Positions 50,646-62,026 of a stretch of DNA of 64,000 nucleotides are shown here, piece by piece. Within the stretch, counting starts at the first letter, position 1. Each line of letters starts with the position of its first letter. Below the pieces are notes generated by a model that saw only the letters and a list, made by a program, of their open reading frames with translations, was not told where the DNA came from and made no database searches. The stretch covers positions 17,805 through 81,804 of the forward strand of contig JFHB01000134.1 of assembly GCA_000729835.1 (NCBI GenBank), written 5' to 3'. This DNA comes from Atkinsonella hypoxylon. Lineage: Eukaryota; Ascomycota; Sordariomycetes; Hypocreales; Clavicipitaceae. Made by a program: the position numbers and the translations under genes.

Positions 50646-53600
50646 ATAGCACTAAAAGGAACAGGCAAGGGAAAGAGCACAAGCCCTAAACGGGGTAGTA
50701 GTTCTAGTATACTAGCTACAGCTGCTGCTGCTAGCTTTCCTGGTCCAGTAAGGTCCCCCCCTTAGCCAGTAGATTCCTCTTCTAATAAAGAAGATTATAT
50801 AGCTAAAAAGACTCTAAAAGAAGCTAGATTAGCTTCTGAAAGAGTAGTGTAAGTCTATAATGTTTAAGCTAATCTAAAAGCTTAAATAGATAAGCAATAA
50901 GAGACCCTAAATAGATTTATTAGGCATAGTAAAGCAAAATAAAGCTAAAATAAAGGTAATATAGCTAATTTACTAAGTAAATTAGATACTATAATTATAT
51001 CTATAGGTAATCTCTCTATAGGGTCTCCCTCTAAGGTAGTAGATCCTATTACTTCTAAAAGAGCTTCTAAAGTCTCTTTTAAAGCCCCTAAACCTTCTAG
51101 TTCTAATAGTGCTACTTTTCTGCCTGCTTTTAATAAAGGCACTATAAAAGAGCTAAATAAGAAGGTCCACTCTATTCTAGAGGCTGCTAAGCTAAAAGGC
51201 CCTGAAAATTTTAAACAGTAGAAGCAAGCTTTAACTATTTAATTTAGGGCCTTAGAATTCCCTTAATTTATTAATAATCCTAGTATAGCTAGTACGTTAG
51301 TAGATTTAGAGCAAGCTATTATCCTTATAATTATAAGAGATAGTTGCTAATCTAGACCTTAAGCTGCTATAAGCTAGCATAAGTCCCTTGTAGATGCCTA
51401 TAACGTTCTAGTTAAGCAGTATTTGCAGAGTGCTAAAATACAACATAGTACGCTATATACTAGTTATTATAACTTATTGTTTTCGAACTATAAGGGATCT
51501 TTAGAGGCCTTTAATGCTAAATTTAATAATTTACTAGCTAGATTACAGCTCTATAGTGTAGCTATTAATCCTATCGACTAGGTAAATTATTATATTAATG
51601 CTTTAAAGAAGACCTTCCCTAGCTAGGCTAAAAGGCAGCAATATTCTATTAGAGCTGCTAGAGCATAAGGTCTATCTGTAAAAATGCTGAATTTACAGTT
51701 CCTTATAGCTAACTTATTAGAAGAACAAAGAGATAAAAGCTCCTCTATATCTAAGGCTCTTAGTTATAAAGCTTCTAATTCTAATAGTTCTAATAATAAT
51801 AAAGCTAATTAAGGAAAGAATGCTCCTAATCAGAAGAAGAATTCCGATTCTAATTCTAACGATTCTAATGCCTCTAAAGATATAAATAAAGCCTCTAAGA
51901 ATAAGAAGAAGTAGAAGGGCTAAAGAAGAAGTAACAAAAATTCTAGGAATAAGGATAAAGAAGCTGCTTTTGCTATAGGTTATTATAATCTATCTACTTG
52001 CAACTAGGATACTATAGAATCTGATGATTCTAGTAGCTCTAGTAGTAATAATTCTTACAATTCAGATATAGAATCTACTACTAGTGATACTAGTACTACT
52101 AGTAATAATACCTCTTCTTTTAATTATTCTAATGGAATAATTAAAAACTCCTTACTATACGATATAGGTTCTACCTATTATATAGTTAACAATAAGGCAT
52201 TTTTTAGGACTTTTAAGCCTATAAAAAAGGGTAAAACCGCGCCTATTGCTACTAGAGGAGGTCCTATTTATCCTAAAGGACAGGGAACAGCTGTATTCTA
52301 GGTACTAGTTAGTACAAATCTAGCTAAATATAGGCCTTTAGCTCTAAAGGATGCTCTATATTGCCTAGGTTTAGATACCAACCTAATTAGTAGTCTAAAG
52401 CACTATTTAATAGAGGGCATTCTCCTTAGAAATCAGCTATTTCTAGCTAATAGAAGCTGCTGTAGGCTTCTAAATCCCAAAAAGTATAGTTTCTTCTTAC
52501 AGCTTAAGGGGCAAGAGACCCCTAAAGTGTATAAAAACCACGCTAATCTTTCTTATATAGGATTTCTAGCTAGCAATAGTTATAATAGCGGTTATAATGC
52601 TAGTTATCCTATAGAGGTTTAAATCCCTTAACAGCCTAGTTTTAATCTAGAGGAATATAGCTAAATTGAGAAATTATCTAATTTTAAAGAAGATAATACC
52701 AATAACGATGCTATAGAGCCATTAGCCCTAGTTCCTAAACGGGCTCCTAGTTAGATTCCTTCTAATAATAGGGATTTAGAAGGTCTAAATCCTAAGTTGC
52801 TAGATATTGGAGGAAGTAACCGTCTAGATCCCTTAAATAAGGCCTATAGTTCTTACGAGATCTAGCAAGATAGGGAGCAACAGGAAGCTAGCTTTAATAA
52901 TAATTCTAGTAGTAATCCTACTGCTTCTTCTTCCTATAAGAAGCTCCTAGAATTAGCTGCTACTTAGCACATTAGATTAAAGCATATAGGACTCCCTTTA
53001 CTAAAGAAGACTGCTTCTATTACTAAAGGTATTCCTGATTTTATAAAAATCAAGGAAAAGGATTTTAACTACCTAGCTTACAACTAAGCTAAAGCTGTTA
53101 GAAGACCTAGCAAGCATGCTATTCCTAACCCCCCTAGATGTTTAGATATTATAGAGGGAGATACCGTTAAAATAGAGCCTATACTGCACAATAAGAGGCC
53201 TCTAGTTCTTTTTCTAATTAATAGAAAATCACGGTATAAGTAGTCTTTTAATCTAGCTAATAAAGAGGGTTCTACTCTCTATAGCTGTATTAAAGGCTTC
53301 TTTAAGGAATTAAAAAACCAGTATAACTGCTACCCTAAACACCTTTATTTTAATAGTAGTACAGAAATCGATACTAGGTTGCAAGCTTAGCTATCTTCTA
53401 AGGGTATTTGCTTTAGTACCTCTTGCCCCTATATTTACGAACAGAATAGGCTAATAGAGAGAGCTATAAGGGTACTTCTAGACCGTTTGCGTGCTACCCT
53501 ACAGTAGTTACAATTACCTCTATATCTATAGTCTTATATCCTTCCTGCTATAGTGGATTTAGTTAATACTACTGCGAATAGTACTAAACTACTAAGTCCT

Positions 53601-55853
53601 AAACAGCTATATCTAGCTAATTTAGAGCCTTCTAAGACCTATAAGCCTAATTTTACTAAAATAAGGGCTATAGGCTCCTATTGCGAAGTTCTAATTCCTT
53701 TAGAACAACAATCTAGGTTGCAGAAGCTAGCTAAAAGAACTATTCTTAGTAGACTTTTAGCTACGCTAGGTTCTAATATATATCTAATATACATCCCCTC
53801 TAAACGAGCTGTTATAAAGACTAGCTTCATTAAAATTATAGAAGGAATAGGTCCTATTTCATAGGGCATCCCTAAGGTTCCTATTGGTTCTATAGGAAAT
53901 AATCCTTTAGAGGGAGAAATCGATAACTAGCAGCAATTAGTAGATAATTATACTCCTAAGTATCCTTATCCTAGTTATCTAGATGTGCTAAATTATCCAC
54001 TAGAACCTATAGATCAAGCTCTTCTACCAAGCAACCCTATAGAAGCTGTAGAGGCCCCTCAGGCTAATATAGAACCTATAGAAGCTGAAGCTAAATCTAT
54101 TAATGCTAATGCTATAGATTTAGATAGAGACATATTTTCCTTAATTAAGGATCTATGCTTTAAGGCTCAGACTAAAGCAGCTATTACTTCTAATAGCAAG
54201 GATGAACTTCCTAATACGTAGAAGTAAGCCCTAAAAAGCTCTGCTAAGCAGCATTGGATAGAAGCTACCTATAGCGAATTTAAGCAGCTATTAGCTGCTG
54301 GAACCTTTAAATTTATAGGGAAAGACTAAGTACCTAAGGGCTAAAGAGTTCTAAAGAATAGGCTTATTTACAGGCTTAAAAAGGATAAAGAAAATAATCC
54401 TATTAAATATAAGGCCTGCCTTATTGCTAAGGGATTTATGTAAATAAAAGGTTAAGACTATCTAGAGACCTTTGCTGCAACTAGTATTCCTCCTAGCTGG
54501 CGTATATTATTAGCTCTTGCAGCTTTTAATAACTAGGAAGTTGAGCAAATCGATTTTATAGGGGCGTTTTTAAATAGCAAGCTAAAGGAAGCTATTTATA
54601 TGGAAATCCTAGATGGATTCGTTGAATTTGCAGAAGCAACGCTATTAGTAGCTAAGCTACTAAAAAGCTGTAATTATAAGCCTTCTAAAGAGTAAGTAAT
54701 TAAGCTAGAAAAATCTCTCTATAGTCTAAAATAAAGTCCTAGAGAATAGCAGCAAATTCTAACAGAATTACTTCAAAAGCATAGATTTAAACCCCTTATA
54801 TTAGACCCAGCAGTCTTTTATAACCTAGCTACATCTACGTATATTGCTACTTACGTAGATAACTGTTTTCTAATTGGTCTAAATCTAAGCTATATTAACA
54901 AGCTAAAGAAGCTATTACATAAAGCTTATCCAATAGAAGATAGGGGACTAGCAGAATTCTTTCTAGATGTATAAATCACCTATAATAGGTCTAAAAGGTC
55001 TATTAAAATCCACTAATCTTAATACATCCTTGAAGCCCTAGAAAGATTCAAAATGCTAAATGCTAAGCTGGCTTCTATCCCTATATAGCCAGGGATTCTA
55101 AAGCAACTAGTTACAAAACCTCTCTTAAAATCCAATTATAAGCTTTATTAGAGCATTATAGGTACTATTATGTATCTTATGTTGCTAACTAGGGCTGATA
55201 TTGCTTTTTCCGTTCAGTAGCTATTAACCTTCCTAGCTAAGCCCTATATAGAGCACCTAAATGCCTCTAAGCACCTCCTAAGATACTTAAGTAGTACTAG
55301 AAGCTTTGCTATTATTTATAAGCGTTCTAGTCTACACCCTATAGGGTCTTCTTCTAAAGCTTCCAGCTCTAAAGAAGTACTTAAGACCCTCCTTAGTTAT
55401 TACAATAGCGATTTTGCTGGTGATAAAGTCTCTTCTAAATTAACCTATGCTTATCTATATAAGCTAGCTAGTGGACCTATTAGCTGGAAATCGAAGAAAG
55501 CTAGTACTATTGCTCTTTCTACATTAGAAGCAGAATCTAATGCATTATCTAAAGCTATAAGGGAATTAAAGTGGCTCTACAGCCTTTTTAAGGAGATAAA
55601 GCTACCTTTAACCCCTCCTATTCCTATTAGGTGTAATAATTAAGGCGCTATAGTTACTGCTTATAACTTAACGTTGTATAGTAGAACTAAGCACACTCTT
55701 TTAAAGTTTAACTACATTAGGGAAAAGATTCATAAAGGTATAGCTAAGGTTAGTTATATTGATACAAATTAGATGCTAGTAGATATCCTAACTAAGCCTT
55801 TTGCTATTCAAAAGCATTAACAATTCATTAAGTTACTAGAGCTTTCTAGCTAG
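50646..55853 (+). pseudogene. Copia B2 gag-pol polyprotein, RIP-inactivated, best-readable copy
   Basis: A single frame of about 1735 codons is interrupted mostly at Gln and Trp codons. It starts at an ATA (former ATG) at 50646. Gag spans about 50646-51950 and ends in a Lys/Asn/Ser-rich tail. A protease motif near 52160 keeps Asp-x-Gly-Ser-Thr. The gag-pre-integrase 'RLKHIG' block is near 52975. The integrase core covers about 53130-53500; its second Asp reads Asn, while the Glu in the 'LIERAIR' block persists. RVT_2 RT covers about 54230-55000: 'LIAKGF', 'GAFLNS' and 'SLYSLKQSP' blocks, and Tyr-Val-Asp-Asn as active site. RNase H at about 55390-55800 has 'SDFAGD', 'ISWKSKK' and a C-terminal 'DILTKPF'. 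The stop TAG is at 55851-55853. Catalytic Asp losses and dozens of stops make it inactive. Confidence 0.92.
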
Positions 55854-56101
55854 CTTATAAAAGCAACAAAACACTCAAAAAATCGAAAAGCAACAAAAAA
55901 CAGTTAAAAATCGAAAACAACAAAAATAATCAACAACAACTAGTTATATTTAACTATAACTACCCTGGAATTGCTAGAATTAGTTATATTATTTAGTTCT
56001 GTTATTAGTACTGTATTTTGTTAGTTAATTCTAACTTAGATATCCTTTAAAGGAGCTAAGTTGCTTGTAGAACTAGTTACTTCTTACATTTCTAGAGAGA
56101 G
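55854..56101 (+). other. Copia B2 3' untranslated region
   Basis: Noncoding, A-rich, with short runs of AACAACAAAA type before the 3' LTR. It matches B1 9682-9924 in reverse. Confidence 0.75.
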
Positions 56102-56795
56102 TGTTAAAAATAAGCTACCCTATATAGCCTATTTTTATGCCTACTAGTTACTCTATTACGTGACCCTCATTAGGTCTTGTTACGTTAATTTTTAGTAGAG
56201 ATATCGTTGTTACTAGATGTAAATATCTAGATTTAACTAAGGCAAAGTTGCCTAACCTATAGTTAACTTTAACTGCGATTTTCTCTACAACTAGCAATAG
56301 TAGAAATTTAAGAAGTATACTATTTAAAAGCTAAGAATTAGGGCTTTCTAATAATATAATTGTTAAATAGAGTTGCTTATAAGGGTTGCTTATTATTAGT
56401 AGAATTTATTAAATTATATATATAGGCGTCTCGTTTGTATAGCTGTGAGTTAATTTTTTTATTTTTATATAGTAAATCTTTTTACAGAAATTATAAAGTA
56501 GCCTATAAGCCCCTTCTAGCAACTATAGCCCGCTAATATAGTTAGTAGGTCTATAAGGGACTAGAAAGATTTAAGATCCTACCCTCACTAAGTTCATTAT
56601 AGCGCTCTTAATATAAAGATACTACTATTATAGTTATCTATTGCCTCTACGTGATCTATACTATACACTACAGCTTAATTTAGGCTGCTGCTGCTTCCAC
56701 TACGTGATAATTGCTAGGAGCAATTATAGGTGCTAAATCTAAGAGACCACTACCCTCTTAGATATCTAGTCCTGTAATCCCTATTATTTTCAATA
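56102..56795 (+). repeat. Copia B2 3' LTR (694 bp)
   Basis: Starts TGTTAAAAATAAGC and ends TTTTCAATA. The following bases (ATAAT) do not match the 5' flank of B2 (CTTAT). Confidence 0.9.
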
Positions 56796-58038
56796 ATAAT
56801 ACTGCGCAAACTATAAATAGTGCATTAGTGCAGCAATAGAACAGCTAGAGTAAAGCGCCTAGATGCAAACGTTATAATTCTATTTTTTATAAGTAGACAA
56901 CAGAGGAAATGTAAAGAGAGAGCGGATAGGGAATTAGCTGCAATTTATAGCACTTACTAAAGATAATAAAGGGATTATTATAGAGGCTAGGAGGAGAAGG
57001 AGGGTATATTATAAACTTAAGCCTTAAGCTTAAGTCTTTTAGTAGAGAGAGAACAGCAGAAGAGAGATAGAGATCTGTTAAAAATAAGTTACCCTGTATA
57101 GCCTATTTTTATGCTTGCTAGTTGCCTGTTAGTTGCTCTATCACGTGACCCTAACTAGGTCTTGTTACGTTGATTTTTAGTAGAGATATCGCTGTTACTA
57201 GATGCAAAACATCTAGAATCGACTAAGGCAAAGTTGCCTAACCTATAGTCAACTTTAACAGCGATTTTCTCTACAACTAGCAATAGTAGAAATTTAAGAA
57301 GTATACCATTTAAAAGCTAAGAATTAGGGCTATTTAATAGTATAATTGTTAAATAGAGTTGCTTATAAGGGTTGCTTATTATTAGTAGAATTTGTTAAAT
57401 TATACACATAGGCGTCTCGTTTATATAGCCGTAAGTCGATTTTTTTGTTTTTATATAGTAAATCTTTTTGCGGAAATTATAAAGTAGCCTACAAGCCCCT
57501 TCTAGCGACTACAGCCCGCTAATATAGTTAGTAGGTCTATAAGGGACTGGAAAGATTTAAGATCCTACCCTCACTAAGTTTGTTACAGCGCTCTTAATAT
57601 AAAGATACTACTATTACAGTTATCTATTGCCTCTACGTGATCTATACTATACACTACAGCTTAATTTAGGCCGCTGCTGCTTCCACTACGTAATAATTGC
57701 TAGGAGCAATTACAGGTGCTAAATATAAGAGACCACTACCCTCTTCTATCTAGTCCTGTAATCCCTATTATTTTCAAAAAGATCTATATAGGTAAAGGGA
57801 TAGAAGTAAGCCGCATTCGTCTAGGGGTTAGCTAGACTTTGCTAGGCCCTAGAGAGAGGACCTTAGCTATAGAGCACGTGCTAAAAGGAGCTCCTAAGGG
57901 GATAGACCTACCCTTAAATATATAGTATAGGGGCATAGGGAGGCTTCTAGTTCCTTCTCTCTTCCCCCTTTCCTCTCTATGATTATAGTTCTCATTATAG
58001 ACGCTAGTTAGCAGCAGCCACTAGGTCAGTCCATTACA
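56796..58038 (+). mobile_element. Gypsy C4: 3' end of a C element (untranslated region plus 3' LTR), split by a solo copia LTR
   Basis: Positions 56796-57006 match the C 3' untranslated region in reverse; 57007-57075 plus 57785-58038 form its 3' LTR, ending CAGTCCATTACA. The rest of the element is missing and copia B2 abuts the break. This copy is oriented opposite to C1-C3. To the right is a D repeat, which was probably its target. Confidence 0.85.
57076..57779 (+). mobile_element. Solo copia LTR B3
   Basis: A single B-family LTR of about 704 bp with the 5-bp duplication AGATC (57071-57075 and 57780-57784), inserted in the C4 LTR. It is longer than the other LTRs by a short internal duplication near 57113-57140 (GCTAGTTGC and GTTAGTTGC units). 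A solo LTR arises by recombination between the two LTRs of a full element. Confidence 0.9.
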
Positions 58039-58198
58039 GTAAAAGCCTAAAAGAAGCCAGCAAAAGCTGCTTACGAAAAGTCTCTGTCCTTCTTGTCCTA
58101 TATGTCTAGGCGATGTGCACTCTTATAGGAAGAGGCTATATGTAGCATCCCTTGTAAAGCTAATATAACAACGCAAGGGGGTAACCCCGCCGCGACAC
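58039..58198 (+). repeat. Element D terminal fragment, copy D2
   Basis: Matches D1 from about 1945 to 2107 and ends at the same CCGCCGCGACACA terminus. It is better preserved than D1, with GGGGGTAACCCCGCCGCGAC intact. Its left side is cut by gypsy C4. Confidence 0.75.
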
Positions 58199-58345
58199 AC
58201 TAGTAAAGGGGATACTACTATATATACTAAAGACGCTAAAGCTATTATAAGAGATAAGGGAATTAAGACTTTAGGATTAAGGAATTAGCTAAAGGGTTAA
58301 GTTACTTATAAGTCTTACTTTATAAGCTTATTTATAACTAAGGAG
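58199..58345. other. 147-bp spacer between convergent D copies
   Basis: Unique-looking AT-rich sequence between the facing termini of D2 and D3. No gene or recognised motif is visible. Confidence 0.5.
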
Positions 58346-58840
58346 GTATTATATTGCAGTAGGGTTACCCCCTTATATTATAATATTAGCTTTATAGAGG
58401 ATACTATAAGCAGTCTCTTCCTATAAGAGTACGCATTGCCTAAATATATAGAAATAAGTATAGAGAGAGAAGACTTTTTATAAGCAGCTTTTACTAACTC
58501 TTTTTAGTCTTTTATTGCTTTAATTAATAAATATCTTTTGCTCTATTTTAATTTATAATATTTAATACGTAAGAAATCTTATTCTATTACTTTTAATACT
58601 TATTTTAACACTTTAATATATCTAGCTCCTTTTACGTATATATATCTTCTAAGCTACAACTAATAATCTATTTCTGCCTTTTTTAACTATTTAATCTGCT
58701 TACCTACTATTATTTAATAGTGCATACTAACAAATATCTCGCTCTTTTCCGATCCTCTTCGCTTTTAACGTGCGCTACTTCGCTGCTTGTCTTGGTGTAG
58801 GCTGTATAGTCATTAAAGGTTGGTTTAGAGATAATAAATT
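58346..58840 (-). repeat. Element D terminal repeat, copy D3 (inverted)
   Basis: Reverse complement of D1 1640-2107. Its terminus at 58346 is RIP-altered (TATATTGCAGTAGGG). The distal part, about 58740-58835, is unmutated and GC-rich, whereas D1 has the same bases changed to A/T, so these two copies show the direction of mutation directly. Confidence 0.7.
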
Positions 58841-58965
58841 AGCAGTAGCCACTAGATCAATCTATTACACTCTAGCATTAAATCGATTAATATAAACTAT
58901 AAAAGAAGTAGAAAGTTATCTATAACTCTAATAAAAAATTCGTTAATATTAAAGATATAGAAAAG
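58841..58965. repeat. Fragment of a gypsy C LTR terminus and AT-rich remainder
   Basis: About 58841-58871 matches the last 30 bp of the C LTR (AGCAGTAGCCACTAG...TCTATTACA). The rest up to the next insertion is AT-rich with no recognised content. Confidence 0.5.
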
Positions 58966-59288
58966 TGTAATAGACTGGCCTAGGAGCTGCTGCTAACTAG
59001 CGTCTATAATGAGAACTATAATTATAGGGAGGAAAGGGGGAAGAGAGAAGGAACTAGAAGCCTCCCTATACCCCTATACTATATATCTAGGGGTAGGTCC
59101 CTCCCCTTAGGAGCCCCTTTTAGCACATGCTCTATAGCTAAGGTCCTCTCTCTAGGGCCTAGCGAAGTCTAGCTAACCCCTAGACGAATGCGGCTTGCTC
59201 CTATCCCTTTACCTATATAGATCTCTGTCTCTCTCCTGCTGTCCTCCCTCTACTAAAAGACCTAAGCCTAAGGCTCGAGTCCATAACA
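58966..59288 (-). mobile_element. Solo gypsy C LTR (C5, 323 bp)
   Basis: A complete single LTR, TGTAATAGACTGG...CTCGAGTCCATAACA, flanked by AAAAG at 58961-58965 and 59289-59293. It is lightly mutated compared with the LTRs of C1-C3. Confidence 0.92.
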
Positions 59289-59454
59289 AAAAGGCTTAGT
59301 AGGATCTTCTAGTACTCTAGGAAGCCACTACAGTAGCTGCTAATATTAGTTTTAAGGCCCTATATTATAAGTAGCAGCTTAGTAGCTAGACAATACTAAT
59401 TACAGCTATTCTTAGCTTGTAGCGCTAAATAATTTAACGCTAATAGAAGGTTGT
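59289..59454. other. AT-rich remnant at the edge of the repeat block
   Basis: RIP-like composition and no match to the A, B, C or D elements that I can see. It ends where composition becomes normal. Confidence 0.4.
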
Positions 59455-59640
59455 TGTTATAGCAATTCGCGCTCCGAATGTGGATGGATTCTGTATATAG
59501 GTGCCCGATGTTAGTCTATATACATAGAGAGAGAACCTTTTCTTCAAGAATTTCAACTATTAATCATAATCAATACACATTTTTATTATACCTTTTAGCA
59601 GGCTTACTACCTACTATTATAGCCAAATCCGCCCGTAACA
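59455..59640. repeat. Possible short solo LTR upstream of the HNH gene
   Basis: The 186-bp stretch begins TGTTATAGC and ends CCCGTAACA, giving TGTTA/TAACA inverted termini, and has internal TATA-like and A/C-rich sections as LTRs often do. It is not RIP-mutated. The flanks GTTGT and ATAGG do not form a duplication, so this may be chance. Confidence 0.25.
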
Positions 59641-59939
59641 ATAGGTAGCGCAATTAATTACATTATAACTCACGCTACCCCTTATTATCAGAGGTCTTTA
59701 AACCCCTGTTGCCTGCTCGGATCAATCTCGTTCCGAGCTTGCAGATTTATGCCGCGAATATTAATATAAGTGGGGCATAGCACTAAAGCGTCATCATGTG
59801 ACTTGCATTCATGATTCATGTTACTGGGTCTATAGCACGAGCCCGATCTTGAGCGCTAGCACCAACATACACAATTGTAACCTCCCAGTCTTTACAGAAA
59901 CGCAACGCCAACGCAAGTCTCAACGCAGGACAAGCAAGT
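59641..59939 (+). promoter_or_regulatory. Upstream region of the HNH gene
   Basis: Normal-GC intergenic sequence containing the presumptive promoter and 5' untranslated region. No confident TATA box or regulator site can be named. Short open frames here on both strands look random. Confidence 0.35.
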
Positions 59940-61535
59940 ATGACGAGCGCGGCGGTGACACCGTCAATGCGAGCTGTCGCTTGGAATGCACACTTCACTA
60001 TCGGCGAAGGAGAGGATCCGGCTGCCTTTGCCGGAATCTTTCAAGTTAGTGGCAGTGACCTCATTACTTTCCGGGATGTTTGCGATGAACTGCGCCTTTG
60101 CTTTGAGTTTCCGAACGACAAACTGTGCGGCGACAGCCACGATAACGACGAACATAACCTATGGTCTCGCATCGCATTCTACCGCCTTGATACCTATAGT
60201 TCGTTGGGCTCCTCCTTATCTGGCTTGCGCTTCATAGCCGGGTCGGAACTGGATACACCTGTACCAACTCTTGTATCACCTCGCCCCAAGGAACAAAATG
60301 TCGTCAAATACCACCTTGTGTACCACGAGGACTGCCATATTCCTTTCAACTCGTCTCTAGACTCTCATTTTCAAGGTGAGTCATAAGATCAACTAATTTG
60401 TCGTTAAAGAGCACTCTTATCAACAGCGTTATCAGCAAATTGCGCTCGACATCTTCCAAATCCTGCCCGCCGTCGCGATTCTCGTTATTTGCCGCCGAAT
60501 CGAATGCCGTCTGATCCAAGACTTGCTATTATGCCGCTCCGACGGAAGCTGCAAGTCCGCTCTCAGTCCCCTCCGAAACGGCGGGCATCGGGAATAAATA
60601 CACCCACAAAGGAAACTCCAGACGAATTTGATGACATGCTTGCACCTGCAACCATGCATATTGACCTTGACGAGGCTAAGAGAGTTACAAGCGAATTCAG
60701 ATCCTCCTGTTGCAATAGGGCAACCTGCTGTGCCGTTTCTGGCGAAGGAGAATCATGGTGTCCGGGACCGCCAATAGGGCCTGGTATTCAAGCTTGCCAC
60801 ATTGTGCCTCAGCAGCATTATCATTTGTATCCAGTCAGCAGCGGGCATGCCGACAGTGATGTTCCGATTGAAGAAAGTCCGCGTCGACTTCAGGAAGCAT
60901 GGCGGAGTACCTGGAGCCCTAGAAATGGCATCCTCCTCATGAAGCATCTTCATGAATTCTTCGATGCGCGCCTCTTTTCTATACATCCGCGCACACTTCG
61001 CATTCGTGTTTTTGTCCCGTATGACGCCCTCATTAGATTCAACGGCAAAACAGCAATAGTGCCTTTAAATGTCGATCGCAAAGCCCTCCGCCATCACTAC
61101 GAAATGTCATGCATTGAAAATATGGCCGCTGAAAGACCTAACTTGGATCTTATGTCTCCTGCGATAAGCAGGATGATTTCATCGGGACTAAGCACGCCAT
61201 TAACTACGAGAACTGACCTGCTAACTACCAAGAGTTCAGCGGAGATAGGTATTAATCAAATCGGTGACCCGAACAAAAGATCACGGCCGACCTCTTCCAC
61301 AAGAAGCTTGTCCGGAAATGATATATCGCAGAATCAACCTACGCAACAAATCAGCGTCGCAGATTCGGAAGATGAAAGAGAACCCAAGCGCAGAAGACAG
61401 AGAAATAATAGTATCCCTTTCCAAGATTTCCAGCAAGTCGAAATGCTCAACTATATTGCGCCTGGGAACAGCAGAGAGTTCTTAGCGGATGTAAATTATG
61501 AGCTGTTAAAGTTTAAGGCAGGCCAAATTATATAG
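59940..61535 (+). CDS. HNH_2-type nuclease domain protein, two exons, 514 residues
   Basis: Exon 1 is 59940-60375 and exon 2 is 60427-61535, joined across a 51-bp intron in phase 1. The spliced frame is 1545 bp ending TAG. Residues 1-165 are a poorly conserved N-terminal region as seen in fungal proteins of this class. A basic Pro/Arg/Ser stretch follows (about 180-205), then Cys pairs near 240-247. The nuclease domain spans about 240-375: 'CHIVP' gives His270, 'RNGILL' gives Asn312, and 'KHLHEFFDARLF' gives His321, the His-Asn-His triad of PF13391-like domains. It closes with 'HHYEMSCIENM'. The C-terminal 140 residues look disordered, with a KRRRQR nuclear-signal candidate. Fungal genomes carry many such proteins, mostly without known role; DNA cleavage is inferred. 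The gene is isolated among repeats and shows no RIP. The ATG at 59940 fits the frame, but a start upstream cannot be excluded. Confidence 0.85.
60376..60426 (+). other. Intron of the HNH gene (51 bp)
   Basis: Donor AAG|GTGAGT, an internal AACTAAT branch-like site about 30 bp before the acceptor, and acceptor CAACAG. Without splicing the first frame stops at 60384. With splicing, exon 2 joins the long downstream frame exactly in phase. Confidence 0.85.
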
Positions 61536-61864
61536 TAATATGACTCTGTTGTCGAAAGTAGCTCTAAATAGCTAGTTATAACGTTAATTTCCCAATTTGC
61601 CCTCCTTCAATACTAGGTATAACTATCTTTAAACCGCGTTTTTTTATGCAATATATCTGTTGGAATCGTTATAACTCCATCGTGCGATTCCAGCACCCAC
61701 GTGGGTGGATACAACCGCTGATTGGTTGCATCCGCACATTAGTCTCCACTTATATCGGGGTCGCCGATACCCCTTAATTCCCCCTTAACACAACACTATA
61801 CCTAAGGCATATAAGGCATCTAACGGGGTATATAATGTAGCCTCTTTTGCTAGTTAGATATAAC
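61536..61864. other. Intergenic region after the HNH gene, with a possible short LTR
   Basis: Normal-GC sequence without a gene. The segment 61658-61795 begins TGTTGGAATCG and ends TTAACACAACA (TGTTG/CAACA termini), and near its start it contains the inverted pair GGAATCG...CGATTCC. Flanks ATATC and CTATA do not match, so a solo LTR is only a suggestion. The poly-A signal of the gene should lie just after 61535. Confidence 0.35.
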
Positions 61865-62026
61865 TGTTATGGACTTAAGCCTTAGGCTTAGGTCTTTTAG
61901 TAGAGCGAGGACAGTAGAAGAGGGACAGTAATCTATATAGGTAAAGGGATAGAAGTAGACTATATTTAACTAGAAGTTAGCTAAACATTACTAAGCTCTA
62001 GAGAAAGGACCTTAGCTATAGAGTAT

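Larger units (their letters stand above)
24725..56795 (+). mobile_element. Copia B2: Ty1/copia retrotransposon split by the nested gypsy C cluster
   Basis: LTRs at 24725-25418 and 56102-56795 are both 694 bp. The interior is continuous across the C3 insertion: the leader stops at 25759, duplicates GGCAC, and resumes at 50057. Without the insert the element is about 7.77 kb, like B1. The left outer flank is CTTAT in gypsy A0, and the right outer flank is ATAAT in a gypsy C fragment. They do not match, so the two ends probably derive from different insertions joined by recombination. Confidence 0.9.

Noticed and set aside
58039..58840. D2/D3 as terminal inverted repeats of one DNA transposon
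   Set aside because: The conserved termini face inward, not outward, so they cannot be the two outer ends of a single element.
59798..60237. Several overlapping frames on both strands around the HNH exon 1
   Set aside because: Shadows of the real exon; none joins exon 2 in phase or carries a domain.
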